DNA of 64,000 nucleotides, from positions 248,001 to 312,000 of the forward strand of contig CAVUHO010000008.1 of assembly GCA_963741385.1 (NCBI GenBank), written 5' to 3'. The position numbers and the translations under genes were made by a program. The notes beneath the pieces are model-generated. The model was not told where the DNA came from. It made no database searches and was given only the letters and a program-made list of their open reading frames with translations. Below, in pieces: positions 17,206 through 25,610 of this stretch (its first letter is position 1; each line of letters begins with the position of its first letter). The DNA comes from Sulfomarinibacter sp963741385 (lineage in GTDB: Bacteria > Acidobacteriota > Thermoanaerobaculia > Thermoanaerobaculales > Sulfomarinibacteraceae).

Positions 17206-18288
17206 TCAACTCTCCTCGAAGAGCGCGCGTTGGCCGAGCTCGGCGGGGACGAGATTGCTGGCGCCGACGCCGAGCAGGCGAACCGAGCGTTTGGCAGCCT
17301 CGGTGCGCCGGACAAGGTCCCTGGCCACGGCAGCGATGGTGGCAACGTCTGCGGTCGGCGTGGGGAGGGTGTGGGACCGGGTCGGGGTGGTGAAGTCTGG
17401 GTAGCGAACCTTGATGGTGATGGTGGAGGCGGCGAGCTCTCGTTCGGCGAGCCCCCGCGCCACCTCCTCGGCCATCGAACTCAGAAGCTCGTCGATTGCA
17501 GCCGCCTCGCCGATGTTTTCTTCGAAGGTCCGTTCGGTACTCAGGCTCTTGCGGACGTGGTCGTTGTGGACCGGCCGGTCATCGATGCCCCAGGCGCGTT
17601 GCTGCATGGTGCGACCCCAGTGCCCGAAGCGCGTCGCCAGGAGATCGACCGACGCCTCGCGGAGATCGGCGATGGTCTTGAGCCCCATGGCAAACAGGAT
17701 TTTTTCAGTGGCGGGTCCGACGCCGTGGAGCCGGCGAACCGGCAGCGGCGCGAGAAAGGCGGCCGCCTGTGACGGTCGAACCACTGTGAGCCCGTCCGGT
17801 TTGTCCTGGTCGGAGGCGATCTTGGCCACCAGCTTGTTGGGGCCGACACCGACGCTGACGGTCAAGCGGCGCTCTTCCCGCACCCGGCGGCGGATGTCCT
17901 GAGCGATGGCAGTCGCGCTGCCGAAGGCGCCCAGGTGCTCGCTGACATCCAGATAGGCCTCGTCCAGCGACAGGGTCTGGACGAGCGGTGTGTATTCACG
18001 GTAGATGTCGAAGATCGCCTGCGATTCTTCGCGGTAACGGTTGAATTCGGGGCGCAGAAAGATCGTCTCCGCGCAACGCCGTCGAGCCTCCGCGGCCGGC
18101 ATCGCCGAGTGGATGCCGAACTTCCGCGCCTCGTAATTAGCCGCTGCCACCACCCCGCGCCCCGAGGGATCGCCGCCCACCACCACCGGCTTGCCGACCA
18201 ACGACGGGTCGTCGCGCATGTGGACCGCAGCATAAAAGCAGTCCATATCGGCGTGAAGGATCCGTCGTGAGACATTGCCGTCTGCCAT
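17206..18288 (-). CDS. dinB: DNA polymerase IV (Y-family translesion polymerase)
   Basis: 360 residues, the standard length. Catalytic motifs: HADMDCFYAAVHMRDDPSL at the N-terminus (first Asp), LSLDEAYLDVS (Asp-Glu pair), then the helix-hairpin-helix GVGPATEK and little-finger domain. Error-prone synthesis past lesions, low fidelity, no proofreading domain. No Shine-Dalgarno is seen; a TAAGAT hexamer (18296-18301) lies 7 bp before the ATG, suggesting a leaderless mRNA. Divergent from fetA. No LexA-type box is evident to me. Confidence 0.95.
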   Translation of the reverse strand: MADGNVSRRILHADMDCFYAAVHMRDDPSLVGKPVVVGGDPSGRGVVAAANYEARKFGIHSAMPAAEARRRCAETIFLRPEFNRYREESQAIFDIYREYTPLVQTLSLDEAYLDVSEHLGAFGSATAIAQDIRRRVREERRLTVSVGVGPNKLVAKIASDQDKPDGLTVVRPSQAAAFLAPLPVRRLHGVGPATEKILFAMGLKTIADLREASVDLLATRFGHWGRTMQQRAWGIDDRPVHNDHVRKSLSTERTFEENIGEAAAIDELLSSMAEEVARGLAERELAASTITIKVRYPDFTTPTRSHTLPTPTADVATIAAVARDLVRRTEAAKRSVRLLGVGASNLVPAELGQRALFEES

Positions 18289-18397
18289 GGATCCAATCTT
18301 ACGCTTGGTTTACTCTTTCCCATAGGTCTCGTTTTTTCAAATTCGTGGCGGTGCTTTGGGTCCGACGCAAAGCACCGCCACGAATTTGAGTCGGGGT

Positions 18398-18403
18398 TAC
18401 ACT
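18398..18403 (+). promoter_or_regulatory. -10-like hexamer 7 bp before fetA start
   Basis: TACACT followed by 7 bp and then ATG, with no Shine-Dalgarno between. This places a predicted transcription start on or next to the initiation codon, as in leaderless genes. No convincing -35. Confidence 0.4.
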
Positions 18404-18410
18404 TCCCTCC

Positions 18411-19073
18411 ATGACGGCGTTCTTCGAGTGTGGTCCGTTCAGCGCGCGTGACGGAGAGGGGCGCGTTTTGTTCGAAGACGTCTCTCTGTCTCTGGACGAT
18501 GGCGGATGCGTGGCGATCGAGGGGCCCTCGGGCGGCGGCAAGTCGACCCTGCTGCGGCACCTGACCGGGCTTGCCTGGTCGCCAGATGCGAGGCGCGGCT
18601 TGGATGGGGTGGACTACCCCTGCACGCAGCTTCCCGTTTGGAGGTCGCAGGTCACCCTGGTTGCCCAGGACGCCCCGATGATCGCCGGAACCGTGGGTGA
18701 AAATCTCGCCTTCCCGTTTGCCCAACGGGCGGGCAAGGGGCGCACATTCGACGCGAATCAGGCTGCCGGTCGCCTCGAATCGGTGGGCCTCGGCCGCCTA
18801 CCGCTCGATCGCGAGATCCGAACCCTGTCGGGCGGCGAGCGCCACCGAATCGCGCTGGTGCGTGGTCTGTTGTGGGACCCGCCGGTGCTGGTCGCCGACG
18901 AGACCCTTTCGGGGCTCGACCCCGAGGCCGTCACGGCTTCGTTCGACCTGCTGCTGTCGTTCGCGCGGAGGCCGGGCCGGCTGGTCATCTGTGTCTTTCA
19001 CGACTCCGCGCTCAACGCTCGGGCCGATCGCCACTTGAGGCTCGCCAACGGCAGGCTGGAGGCGATCCGATGA
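18411..19073 (+). CDS. fetA: ABC transporter ATP-binding protein, FetA/YbbL-like
   Basis: 220 residues, a single ABC domain: Walker A GPSGGGKSTLLRHL (about 39-52), Q-loop VTLVAQDAPM, signature LSGGERHRIALVRG, Walker B VLVADETLSGLDPE, and the H-loop His near FHDS. It overlaps the FetB-type permease gene by 4 bp (ATGA), as in the E. coli fetAB pair implicated in iron export and oxidative-stress resistance. Function is inferred from the partner; the symbol is by analogy. Confidence 0.85.
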   Translation: MTAFFECGPFSARDGEGRVLFEDVSLSLDDGGCVAIEGPSGGGKSTLLRHLTGLAWSPDARRGLDGVDYPCTQLPVWRSQVTLVAQDAPMIAGTVGENLAFPFAQRAGKGRTFDANQAAGRLESVGLGRLPLDREIRTLSGGERHRIALVRGLLWDPPVLVADETLSGLDPEAVTASFDLLLSFARRPGRLVICVFHDSALNARADRHLRLANGRLEAIR

Positions 19074-19870
19074 AGGAACTCATCCAACTCGGCCCGCTGC
19101 AGTTGGTGATCGCCACCGGCTTGATCGTGGCTGCGGGCGTGGTGTCGCTGGTGTTGCGGCTCGGCGTCGAAAAAAGGCTGGCGGTTGCCGCCGTCCGCAC
19201 CGTCATCCAACTCGGTCTGCTCGGTTTGATCCTCGAGCGGGTCTTTGCGGTTCGCAACCCGTTCGTCGTGGTCGGCCTGCTTCTCCTGATGACGGTCTTC
19301 GCCGCGCGTGAGGCGGTGGGTCGCTCGTCGCGCCGGTACAAAGGTATCCTCGCCGATGCCTGGCTCACCATGGCGGCGACCTGTTTCGTGGTCGGAGGCA
19401 TCGTCACCCAGGTCGTGGTCGGAGTCGAGCCCTGGTACGACCCGCAGTACGTCATTCCGCTGCTCGGGATGATCCTGGGCAACTCGCTGACGGGGATCTC
19501 GCTCTGTCTCGACCGGTTTATGGACCACCTCGAAACCAGATCGGCCGAGGTTGAGCTGCGTATCGCCTTCGGCGCCACCCGCCGCGAGGCGCTGGCGGCC
19601 CCCCTCAAGGACGCGGTCCGCACCGGCATGATCCCGATCATCAACTCGATGGCTGCCGCCGGGATCGTGTCGCTGCCGGGGATGATGACCGGCCAGATCC
19701 TGGCCGGGTCGCCGCCGATGCAGGCCGTGGCCTACCAGATCGTGGTCATGTTCATGATCGCCGCTGCCGTAGCTCTCGGCGCCATGCTCGTTGTCGTGCT
19801 GGCCGGGCGGCACTTCATGGGCATCGACGCCACCCTGCGGCTCGACCGGATGAACGCCACCAAGAGCTGA
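19070..19870 (+). CDS. fetB: ABC transporter permease, FetB/YbbM-like (iron export family)
   Basis: 266 residues from the ATG overlapping the fetA stop. There are about seven TM helices, and the family signatures are present: AAVRTVIQLGLLG, IPLLGMILGNSLTGISL, RIAFGATRREA and SLPGMMTGQILAGSPPMQAVAYQIV. UPF0014/FetB proteins form the membrane part of a putative iron exporter. The only partner visible is the adjacent ATPase. Confidence 0.92.
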   Translation: MKELIQLGPLQLVIATGLIVAAGVVSLVLRLGVEKRLAVAAVRTVIQLGLLGLILERVFAVRNPFVVVGLLLLMTVFAAREAVGRSSRRYKGILADAWLTMAATCFVVGGIVTQVVVGVEPWYDPQYVIPLLGMILGNSLTGISLCLDRFMDHLETRSAEVELRIAFGATRREALAAPLKDAVRTGMIPIINSMAAAGIVSLPGMMTGQILAGSPPMQAVAYQIVVMFMIAAAVALGAMLVVVLAGRHFMGIDATLRLDRMNATKS

Positions 19871-20543
19871 TCGGGGTGTAGCAGACCGTTTCCGGAATCG
19901 CCCGCCCACCGCGGGCCGGGCCCGCGGCTACGGTCGCGCACGTCGGGCTCTCGGAATGCCGGGCATTCCTCGATCCCGCCGTCCGCGCCCGGGCGCGCCG
20001 ATGGCGCGCCTGGGCGGGCGGATCGGGGCGAAGTGAGGCGGCGACCCTCTAAGTGTCCCGCCCCCACCCCCCTCCCACCCACCCACGGAAATTCCCGACG
20101 GGCTGCGCCCGGCGAGAATTTCCGAGGGGCGAGGATTTTTGACTCGGGCATTGCCGACTATGAGGTGAATCACCTGACGGAGGGCGTCGGGGGGTTGTTG
20201 TGGGGCAAGCGTCCCGGCTGCCGGCTTGGTGTGGCCGGTGCGCCGGTAGAGTGGGCTTCAGCCCACCATCAGAGTCGATCACGAATGGGCCGAATTCGAG
20301 AGACTCGCTGCAATTCTGAAGGTGGGCCAAGGCCCACAGGTGGGCCAAGGCCCACCCTCTGCGCTCCTCGGAGGTGGCACCTTCGCCGCATGGCAGCCGG
20401 GACGGCTGCCCCACAAAAGCTCCGAGGTCAGTGGTCTTGTGGTGCACGCGTCTCGCGTCCCGGGCTTGCCACGGCGTAGCCCCTTGGGCGAAGCCGGGTG
20501 GGTGGGAAATCCGAAATCAGCAATTCAGAGCCCTGAGTCCGGC
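19871..20543. repeat. 673-bp gene-free region packed with short palindromes
   Basis: No credible gene. It holds: G/C-rich inverted motifs around 19905-20035; GAAATTCCCG...GAATTTCCG near 20088-20131; GTGGGCTTCAGCCCAC (20251-20266); two tandem GGTGGGCCAAGGCCCAC units (20319-20354), kin of the 6634 palindrome; an element with GGCAGCCGGGACGGCTGCCCC (from about 20393) that recurs at 36102; and a short AATCCGAAATC tract near 20509. It looks like an accumulation site for REP-like sequences. Confidence 0.65.
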
Positions 20544-20560
20544 TCAGGGCTCTGAATTGC
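20520..20560. repeat. 18-bp perfect inverted repeat spanning a stop codon
   Basis: GCAATTCAGAGCCCTGAG (20520-20537) and its exact reverse complement (20543-20560) flank a 5-bp loop. The right arm encodes the last codons and TGA of the minus-strand gene ending at 20544, so the hairpin forms at the end of that message. No T tract. Confidence 0.7.
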
Positions 20561-21956
20561 CTTCCCACGGCATCGGCGGGCGCTGGGCCTGCTCTTTGGG
20601 CAGGGCCCACTTCTTGACCATCACGACGTCCTTCATCTGGTTGATCACCTGCAGGCTGATCTCTCTCGCGATGGTCTCGATCTGAGCCAGGGCGGGCCCG
20701 TAGAAAAGGTCGTCGAGAACCGAGGCGGCGACCGCCTGCACCGCTTCCTGGCCCTCGGGGCTGTCGATGGTGGTGGTGATGGTCTCGAGGGTGGTGTTCA
20801 GAATGACCTCGCCGACCGCGCGAACCACCGGTTTGACAACCACGTGCGGCAGCGGCAGCGAGCGCAGGCTCTCCGATTCCTCGACCGCATTTTCGAGGTT
20901 GAGTTCGAGCAGTTGCCGGAAGCGCTCGATGGTCTCCTGGTTGGTGAGAACGGCCCTGATCTGTGTGACGAGCATCTCCTCGATTTCTCGCCGCCGCGGC
21001 TCGACCGTGGCGCGGGCGATCCGGATGTGGGAGCCGTCTTCGATCTCCTCTCCGAACTCGTACAGGATGCGCACCGCGACCCGGTCGGAGACCTCTTCGG
21101 TGATGATGTTCGAGATGTAGGCGACGCCGCGGCTGAGGAAGTCCTTACCGATCCTCGAGAGCCCGGACTCTCGGAGCCGCATATACATGGAGACGACGCG
21201 CAGGAGCCGGAGGGGGCGCAGCGCGAGAACGGGGATCAGGCTCAGCATGTCGTACCAGTAGAAGATCGGGAAGAAGTACCAGCGGGCATAGGTGTGACGG
21301 CGTACGGCCAGGACCCACCGGGTCATGAACTCGATCCAGAACAGGATGAGAAACGGCAGGTCGATCTTCCAGAAATTATCTGTGAGTTCGCCGTCGAGAT
21401 CGTAGCCCCGGAAATAGTTGACTGCGAGTAATGGCTTCAGGCTCTCGTCAAAGAGGTCGAGGCGATGGCGGAGGAGATCCGGTGGCGCGGACCAAAAATC
21501 CTCGACGATCTCGAGCAGAACCTGTGGATTTCTGAGTTGGCTGGTCGGGTGGCCGGTCTGCCGGGCCATGGCCTCCTTGATGGCGTCCAATTCCCTGGTC
21601 TGGCCTGAACGTTCGAAGGGGTTTTCGACGAAGACCCGAAGGGTCAGCGTGCGGAGGTCCGTCAGGGTGGTTGAAAGGTTGGTGGATTCCGGATCGAGCT
21701 GCAGCAGACGTCCGGCCACGTCGGCCGCGTCGATCAGTGCTTCGCTGAGCGGGTCGGGTTCGATGCCGAGCACCGGGTCCCAGACTCGGGTCACGACCGG
21801 CACATACTTGAAATAGGTGGGTCGCATCCACAGGTAGGTCAGATCGAAGAGGATGAGGCACAGGTTGATGAGGACCACCCACACCATGAAGAGGTCCCAG
21901 AGGGCGGACAGGGTGACCTTGCCGTATTTTTCTTTCCATTTTCGATAAGAGTACAT
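20544..21956 (-). CDS. Membrane protein with voltage-sensor-like segment and large cytoplasmic domain
   Basis: 470 residues, not recognised as a named family. TM1 is near residues 19-42 and is followed by a soluble region of about 140 residues. TM2 (about 197-217, LPFLILFWIEFMTRWVLAV) is acidic at its end. TM3 (WYDMLSLIPVLA) is followed at once by LRPLRLLRVVSMYMRLRES, Arg every third or fourth residue as in S4 helices of ion channels. There is no visible pore/selectivity filter. The C-terminal 210 residues are helical and charged. It could be a voltage-sensing regulator or a divergent channel. Preceded by a nested inverted repeat (21965-22099). Confidence 0.75.
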   Translation of the reverse strand: MYSYRKWKEKYGKVTLSALWDLFMVWVVLINLCLILFDLTYLWMRPTYFKYVPVVTRVWDPVLGIEPDPLSEALIDAADVAGRLLQLDPESTNLSTTLTDLRTLTLRVFVENPFERSGQTRELDAIKEAMARQTGHPTSQLRNPQVLLEIVEDFWSAPPDLLRHRLDLFDESLKPLLAVNYFRGYDLDGELTDNFWKIDLPFLILFWIEFMTRWVLAVRRHTYARWYFFPIFYWYDMLSLIPVLALRPLRLLRVVSMYMRLRESGLSRIGKDFLSRGVAYISNIITEEVSDRVAVRILYEFGEEIEDGSHIRIARATVEPRRREIEEMLVTQIRAVLTNQETIERFRQLLELNLENAVEESESLRSLPLPHVVVKPVVRAVGEVILNTTLETITTTIDSPEGQEAVQAVAASVLDDLFYGPALAQIETIAREISLQVINQMKDVVMVKKWALPKEQAQRPPMPWEGNSEP

Positions 21957-21964
21957 GCCCCAAA

Positions 21965-22099
21965 GGTACCACCGTTCGCAGAGTCCGACGCTACCACCGG
22001 TGCCACTCTTCGCATTGTCCGAAATGGAAACTTCGCCTGGAAAGGCCCGGTGTCTCGGACAATGCGAAGGGTGGCACCGGCAATGCGAAGAGTGGTACC
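21965..22099. repeat. Nested long inverted repeat between divergent genes
   Basis: Inner arms 21997-22022 and 22055-22080 (26 bp, one mismatch; core CTTCGCATTGTCCGA) enclose 32 bp. Outer arms GGTACCAC..TTCGCA (21965-21980) and TGCGAA..GTGGTACC (22084-22099) are related to the inner ones. It occupies the gap between the voltage-sensor-like gene and the aminotransferase. Confidence 0.75.
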
Positions 22100-22123
22100 T
22101 TACGGTCGTCCGGGAGGTCGCTC

Positions 22124-23335
22124 ATGCCGTCACTTTCTGCAAAATCTTCAAAGCTCCAGGCGTCGCCGATCCGCAAGCTGGCGCCGCACGCCCGAGCCGC
22201 CGAGGCCCGCGGCACCTCCGTGATCTATCTCAATATCGGCCAGCCCGATATGCCGACCCCGCCGGAGATGATCGCCGAACTCCACGGTCTTTCCCTGGCC
22301 CGGCTCGCCTATGCACCGAGCGAGGGTTTGCCGGAAGCGCGTGCAGCTTGGAGCGCGTTCTTTTCGAGCTGGGGCATCGGGTTCGCTCCGGACGAGATCC
22401 TGGTCACCGCCGGAGCCAGCGAGGCGATCACCTTCATCCTCGCGATTGTCGCCGGCGGCGGCGGCGAGGTGCTGGTGTTCGAGCCCTGCTACACCAACTA
22501 CCTGAGCTTCGCCGCCCAGGCCGACGTGACCATGGTCCCGATCACGCTCAAGGTGGAGGACGGGTACCACTTCGGCTCGATCGATCGGCTGCGCGCCTGC
22601 CTGACGCCCAACACAAAGGCCATTCTCCTCTGCAACCCGTCCAACCCAACCGGCACCGTCTATACCGCCGAGGAGTTGCAGGCCGTGGCGCAGGTGGCGC
22701 TCGAAAACGACCTCTTCGTGATCTGCGACGAGGTGTACCGGGAGTTTGTCTTCGGCGGCGGCAAGGTTCGCAGCTTTACCGAGTTTTCTGAACTCGCACA
22801 GCGGATCATCGTCGTCGACAGCGTTTCCAAGCGGTTCAACGCTTGCGGGGTGAGGATCGGCTGTATGGCGACCCACAACCGGGAAGTGCTGGATGTGGCC
22901 CTGCGTTTCTGTCAGGCGCGGTTGTCGGTACCGACGGCCGAGCAGCTGATGGTGATTCCCATGCTCGAGCACGGTCGCGCCTACTCCGAACGCCTGTGTG
23001 GGGAGTATGAGCGACGGCGGGACGCCGTTTTCAAGGGTCTGTCCGCCATCGACGGCGTCAGCCCCCACCTCTCCGAGGGCTCGTTCTACACCATGACCCG
23101 GCTGCCCATCGACAGTTGCGAGGAGTTTGCGGTCTTCCTGCTCCGCGATTTTTCGCACGACGGGGAGACCGTGTGTCTGGCGCCGGGCGAGGGGTTCTAC
23201 GTCACTCCAGGTCTCGGTGTCGACGAGGTCCGGGTGGCGTTCATGTACGACGCCGCCACGTTGGGGCGGGCGATGAAGATCCTCGATGCGGCGGTCAATG
23301 CGTATCCGGGAAAGCTCGCAACCGCAGACGTGTAG
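22124..23335 (+). CDS. PLP-dependent aminotransferase, aspartate aminotransferase fold class I/II
   Basis: 403 residues with typical fold-type I landmarks: NIGQPDMPTP near the N-terminus, TAGASEAITF (phosphate loop), LCNPSNPTGTVY, VICDEVYREFVF (Asp binding the pyridine N), the Schiff-base Lys in DSVSKRFNACGVRIG, and the C-terminal Arg in VRVAFMYD. The motif SVSKRFNACGVRIG is like aspartate/aromatic aminotransferases of the Igamma type. Substrate is not determined. Ribosome site GGGAGG; it stands alone downstream of the nested inverted repeat. Confidence 0.9.
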   Translation: MPSLSAKSSKLQASPIRKLAPHARAAEARGTSVIYLNIGQPDMPTPPEMIAELHGLSLARLAYAPSEGLPEARAAWSAFFSSWGIGFAPDEILVTAGASEAITFILAIVAGGGGEVLVFEPCYTNYLSFAAQADVTMVPITLKVEDGYHFGSIDRLRACLTPNTKAILLCNPSNPTGTVYTAEELQAVAQVALENDLFVICDEVYREFVFGGGKVRSFTEFSELAQRIIVVDSVSKRFNACGVRIGCMATHNREVLDVALRFCQARLSVPTAEQLMVIPMLEHGRAYSERLCGEYERRRDAVFKGLSAIDGVSPHLSEGSFYTMTRLPIDSCEEFAVFLLRDFSHDGETVCLAPGEGFYVTPGLGVDEVRVAFMYDAATLGRAMKILDAAVNAYPGKLATADV

Positions 23336-23389
23336 TCGGCTTTCCCCACGAGTTCCCATAGCTGGCTTTGAGAGCGCGGTTCCCGGGAG

Positions 23390-23740
23390 GAGCCACCTTC
23401 AACATTGTTGGCCCTGGTCGATTCGCCGACGTGAATGTTCGAGCGACCAACAATATTGAACATGGCACCTCCGCCACACGCGGCACGTTTCCAAGAGTGC
23501 TTCCCGAGAGGAGCCACGTTCAACATTGTTGGCCCGGGGCGATTCGCCGACGTGGGTGTTCGAGTGTCCAACAATATTGAACATGGCACCTCCGCCGCAC
23601 GCGGCACGTTTCCAAGAGTGCTTCCCGAGAGGAGCCACGTTCAACATTGTTGGCCCGGGGCGATTCGCCGACGTGGGTGTTCGAGTGTCCAACAATATTG
23701 AACATGGCACCTCCGCCGCACGCGGTCCCGCCCACCCTGA
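23390..23740. repeat. Three-copy 121-bp tandem repeat with internal hairpin
   Basis: Copies begin at 23390, 23511 and 23632, an exact 121-bp period; the last copy is truncated at about 23728. Each contains TTCAACATTGTTGG and, about 30 bp later, CCAACAATATTGAA, which pair with one wobble, extended by GGAG..CCA/TGG..CTCC. Copies 2 and 3 are almost identical; copy 1 differs at several positions. The repeat lies between two genes and has no credible coding frame, although all frames remain partly open. Confidence 0.85.
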
Positions 23741-23779
23741 GCACTTGGGCCTTTATTGTCGGTGGGGGGTCGGGCGGGT

Positions 23780-23812
23780 AAATCCGAAATCCGAAATCCG
23801 AAATCCGAAATT
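23780..23812. repeat. Heptanucleotide array (GAAATCC)n
   Basis: Four to five head-to-tail copies of GAAATCC immediately beyond the stop of the K+ channel gene. The inverse array occurs at 24847-24887 just upstream of the same gene, so the gene is bracketed by inverted arrays about 1 kb apart. Confidence 0.8.
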
Positions 23813-23817
23813 TTAGT

Positions 23818-24816
23818 TCACTGCGTCGCCTTCTCGATCCCGTCGAGGGCGTTGATCGGCCCCAGTGCCACGAGGACGTCGCCGGCCTCGATGCGCTCGT
23901 TGGGGCCCGGGTTGAAGATGTTGGTCTCTCCGTGTTTGAGGGCGACGACGATGATGCCGAACCGCTGCCGGACACCGGCGCTCGCGAGGGTCTTGCCAAC
24001 CAGGTCCGAGGAAGGGTGGACCTTCACTTCGGCCAACTCGAGCTCCATCGACGTACCCATGAGCGAGGCTTCGACGAAGTCGGTGACGGTGGGTTTGAGG
24101 GCGGTGAGGGCGAGTCGGGTGCCGCCGACCCGGTAGGGGTTGAGTACGCGATCGGCGCCGGCCAATTCGAGTCTTTTTTCCGCCCCGTCCTCGACGGCGC
24201 GGGCGATGATGGTGATGGCGGGGTTGAGCTGCCGTGCGATCAGGATCGAGTAGACGTTGTGGGCGTCGTCGGCCAGACAGGCGATAAAGGTCTTGGCCTG
24301 CTCGACGCCGGCGTCTCGTAGAATGTCCTCGTGGGTGGCGTCGCCGCGGACCACGGGAAGGCGCGCTTCCTCGAGTTCGCGGCAACGTTCCATCTTGATT
24401 TCGACCACGGCGAAGGCGATGCCCCGGTCGCGAAAGACCTCGACCACGGCCCGCCCCATGCGGCCGTAGCCGCAGACCACAATGTGGCCGGTCATTTTCT
24501 TGATCATGGTCAGGTCCCTTCGCAGGCCGATGATGCGGCTGATGTCGGTGTCGAGGATGGCGCGGGCCGCCTCAGTGGCGATCAAGAGAATGACCCCGAT
24601 CCCTCCGAAGGCGAGCAGGACGGTGAACCCCTGGCCCGCCGGCGACAGGGGGAATGCCTCGCGGAAGCCGACAGTGGTCACCGTGATAGCTGTCATGTAA
24701 AAGGAGTTGAGAACACCCTGGCCCTCGATCACCATGTAGCCGATGGTCCCGATGCCGATCACGACCAGGCCGAGCGCGAGGGACCTCAGGAAATGTTCGC
24801 GACGTCGTGCATCCAC
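23818..24816 (-). CDS. Potassium channel with RCK (TrkA-N/TrkA-C) domain
   Basis: 332 residues from a GTG at 24816. A longer open frame runs through the heptamer array and would encode a spurious NPKSEIRNPKSEI repeat. TM1, a pore loop with TVTTVGFREA (a TVGF-type selectivity filter) and TM2 occupy residues 1-95. The RCK domain follows with VVCGYGRMGRAVVE (Rossmann GxGxxG, about 110) and acidic VVEIKMER. A TrkA-C domain ends the protein. A TACGAT hexamer lies 6 bp before the GTG with no Shine-Dalgarno, which supports this start and suggests a leaderless message. Confidence 0.9.
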   Translation of the reverse strand: MDARRREHFLRSLALGLVVIGIGTIGYMVIEGQGVLNSFYMTAITVTTVGFREAFPLSPAGQGFTVLLAFGGIGVILLIATEAARAILDTDISRIIGLRRDLTMIKKMTGHIVVCGYGRMGRAVVEVFRDRGIAFAVVEIKMERCRELEEARLPVVRGDATHEDILRDAGVEQAKTFIACLADDAHNVYSILIARQLNPAITIIARAVEDGAEKRLELAGADRVLNPYRVGGTRLALTALKPTVTDFVEASLMGTSMELELAEVKVHPSSDLVGKTLASAGVRQRFGIIVVALKHGETNIFNPGPNERIEAGDVLVALGPINALDGIEKATQ

Positions 24817-24846
24817 GGCACTATCGTACACGCAGTGAGGGAGTTT

Positions 24847-25035
24847 GATTTCGGATTTCGGATTTCGGATTTCGGATTTCGGATTTAGAAACACCTTCCG
24901 TGATAAGGGTTGAGTTTTCCCTGCTCCCCTGCTTCGCAACCTGCCGTCGGCAACGGGATACGGGCAGAAGCTCGAACGGAAGAGCGGGTGAACGGGGGCC
25001 GGAAAATCCGAAATCCGAAATCCGAAATCCGAAAT
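24847..25035. repeat. Paired inverted heptanucleotide arrays (GGATTTC)n / (GAAATCC)n
   Basis: 24847-24887 carries about five GGATTTC units and 25003-25035 about four GAAATCC units in the opposite orientation; the interior of about 115 bp is non-coding and unlike the interiors of the other pairs. It lies between the K+ channel start and the next minus-strand gene. Confidence 0.8.
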
Positions 25036-25074
25036 CTGCGATGGCTCCCTTTCTCCCTTTCTCCCTCCGTCCTT

Positions 25075-25461
25075 TCAGACCATCTCGAGGATCTGCAGCG
25101 AGTGCCGGTCGGAGTCCGAACCGTAGCTCTGGAGGCCCTCGGCGGTGATGACGAAGGTGGCGTGCTCGCCCGCGGTGCGGGAGAAATAGAGGCGGTGGCG
25201 CACTCCCTGGGTCGCGATGTCGAGCGCGCACAGTTCGGGTGCGGCCTCCATCATCAGGCTGCGCGAACACACCGGGCACGAGAACTCCCACAGCGATCCT
25301 TCCTCGAGATGGAGACCCGGTGGCAGGTAAGCCCGGTAGTTCCCCGGTTCAGGGTGAAACCCGATCAACACCCGGTGCGGGCCGCACTCGCCGATCAACA
25401 CCACCGTCTCATCGGGGTTGAGCATCGCATCGCACTGAGGACACGCGTAAATCCAACGCAT
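25075..25461 (-). CDS. Small CPxC/CPVC zinc-ribbon-like protein, unknown function
   Basis: 128 residues from the ATG after GGGGG (an upstream in-frame ATG is less likely). Two Cys pairs, YACPQCDAML near the N-terminus and FSCPVCSRSL at about 70, could bind one zinc; the C-terminal half is beta-rich (GVRHRLYFSRTAGEHATFVI). No named family recognised. Divergent from queF, with about 150 bp between starts. Confidence 0.7.
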   Translation of the reverse strand: MRWIYACPQCDAMLNPDETVVLIGECGPHRVLIGFHPEPGNYRAYLPPGLHLEEGSLWEFSCPVCSRSLMMEAAPELCALDIATQGVRHRLYFSRTAGEHATFVITAEGLQSYGSDSDRHSLQILEMV

Positions 25462-25584
25462 GACAACCCCCTGTCTTTGGATTTCCGTGGATTCAATATG
25501 GGTTCCAGCGTGGAGAATGCCAAGGCGGGAGGAGGGATACATCATGCCGGCAGGACCCGGTCGATCGCCTGAAGCCCCTGATGT

Positions 25585-25593
25585 TGCTACGAT
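25585..25593 (+). promoter_or_regulatory. Extended -10 promoter element for queF
   Basis: TTGCTACGAT contains TGC followed by TACGAT (25588-25593). The same TGCTAxxxT arrangement precedes the pyr leader, rpsA and the O-antigen ligase gene. The queF ribosome site GGAGG and GTG follow. Confidence 0.45.
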
Positions 25594-25610
25594 CACGCGA
25601 GGAGGAACTC

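Noticed and set aside
23390..23740. CRISPR array
   Set aside because: Period is 121 bp and the sequence between palindromic arms is the same in each copy; there are no unique spacers and no cas gene.
24817..24939. N-terminal extension of the K+ channel
   Set aside because: It would encode NPKSEIRNPKSEI from the heptamer array; the GTG at 24816 with a -10 hexamer 6 bp upstream is better.
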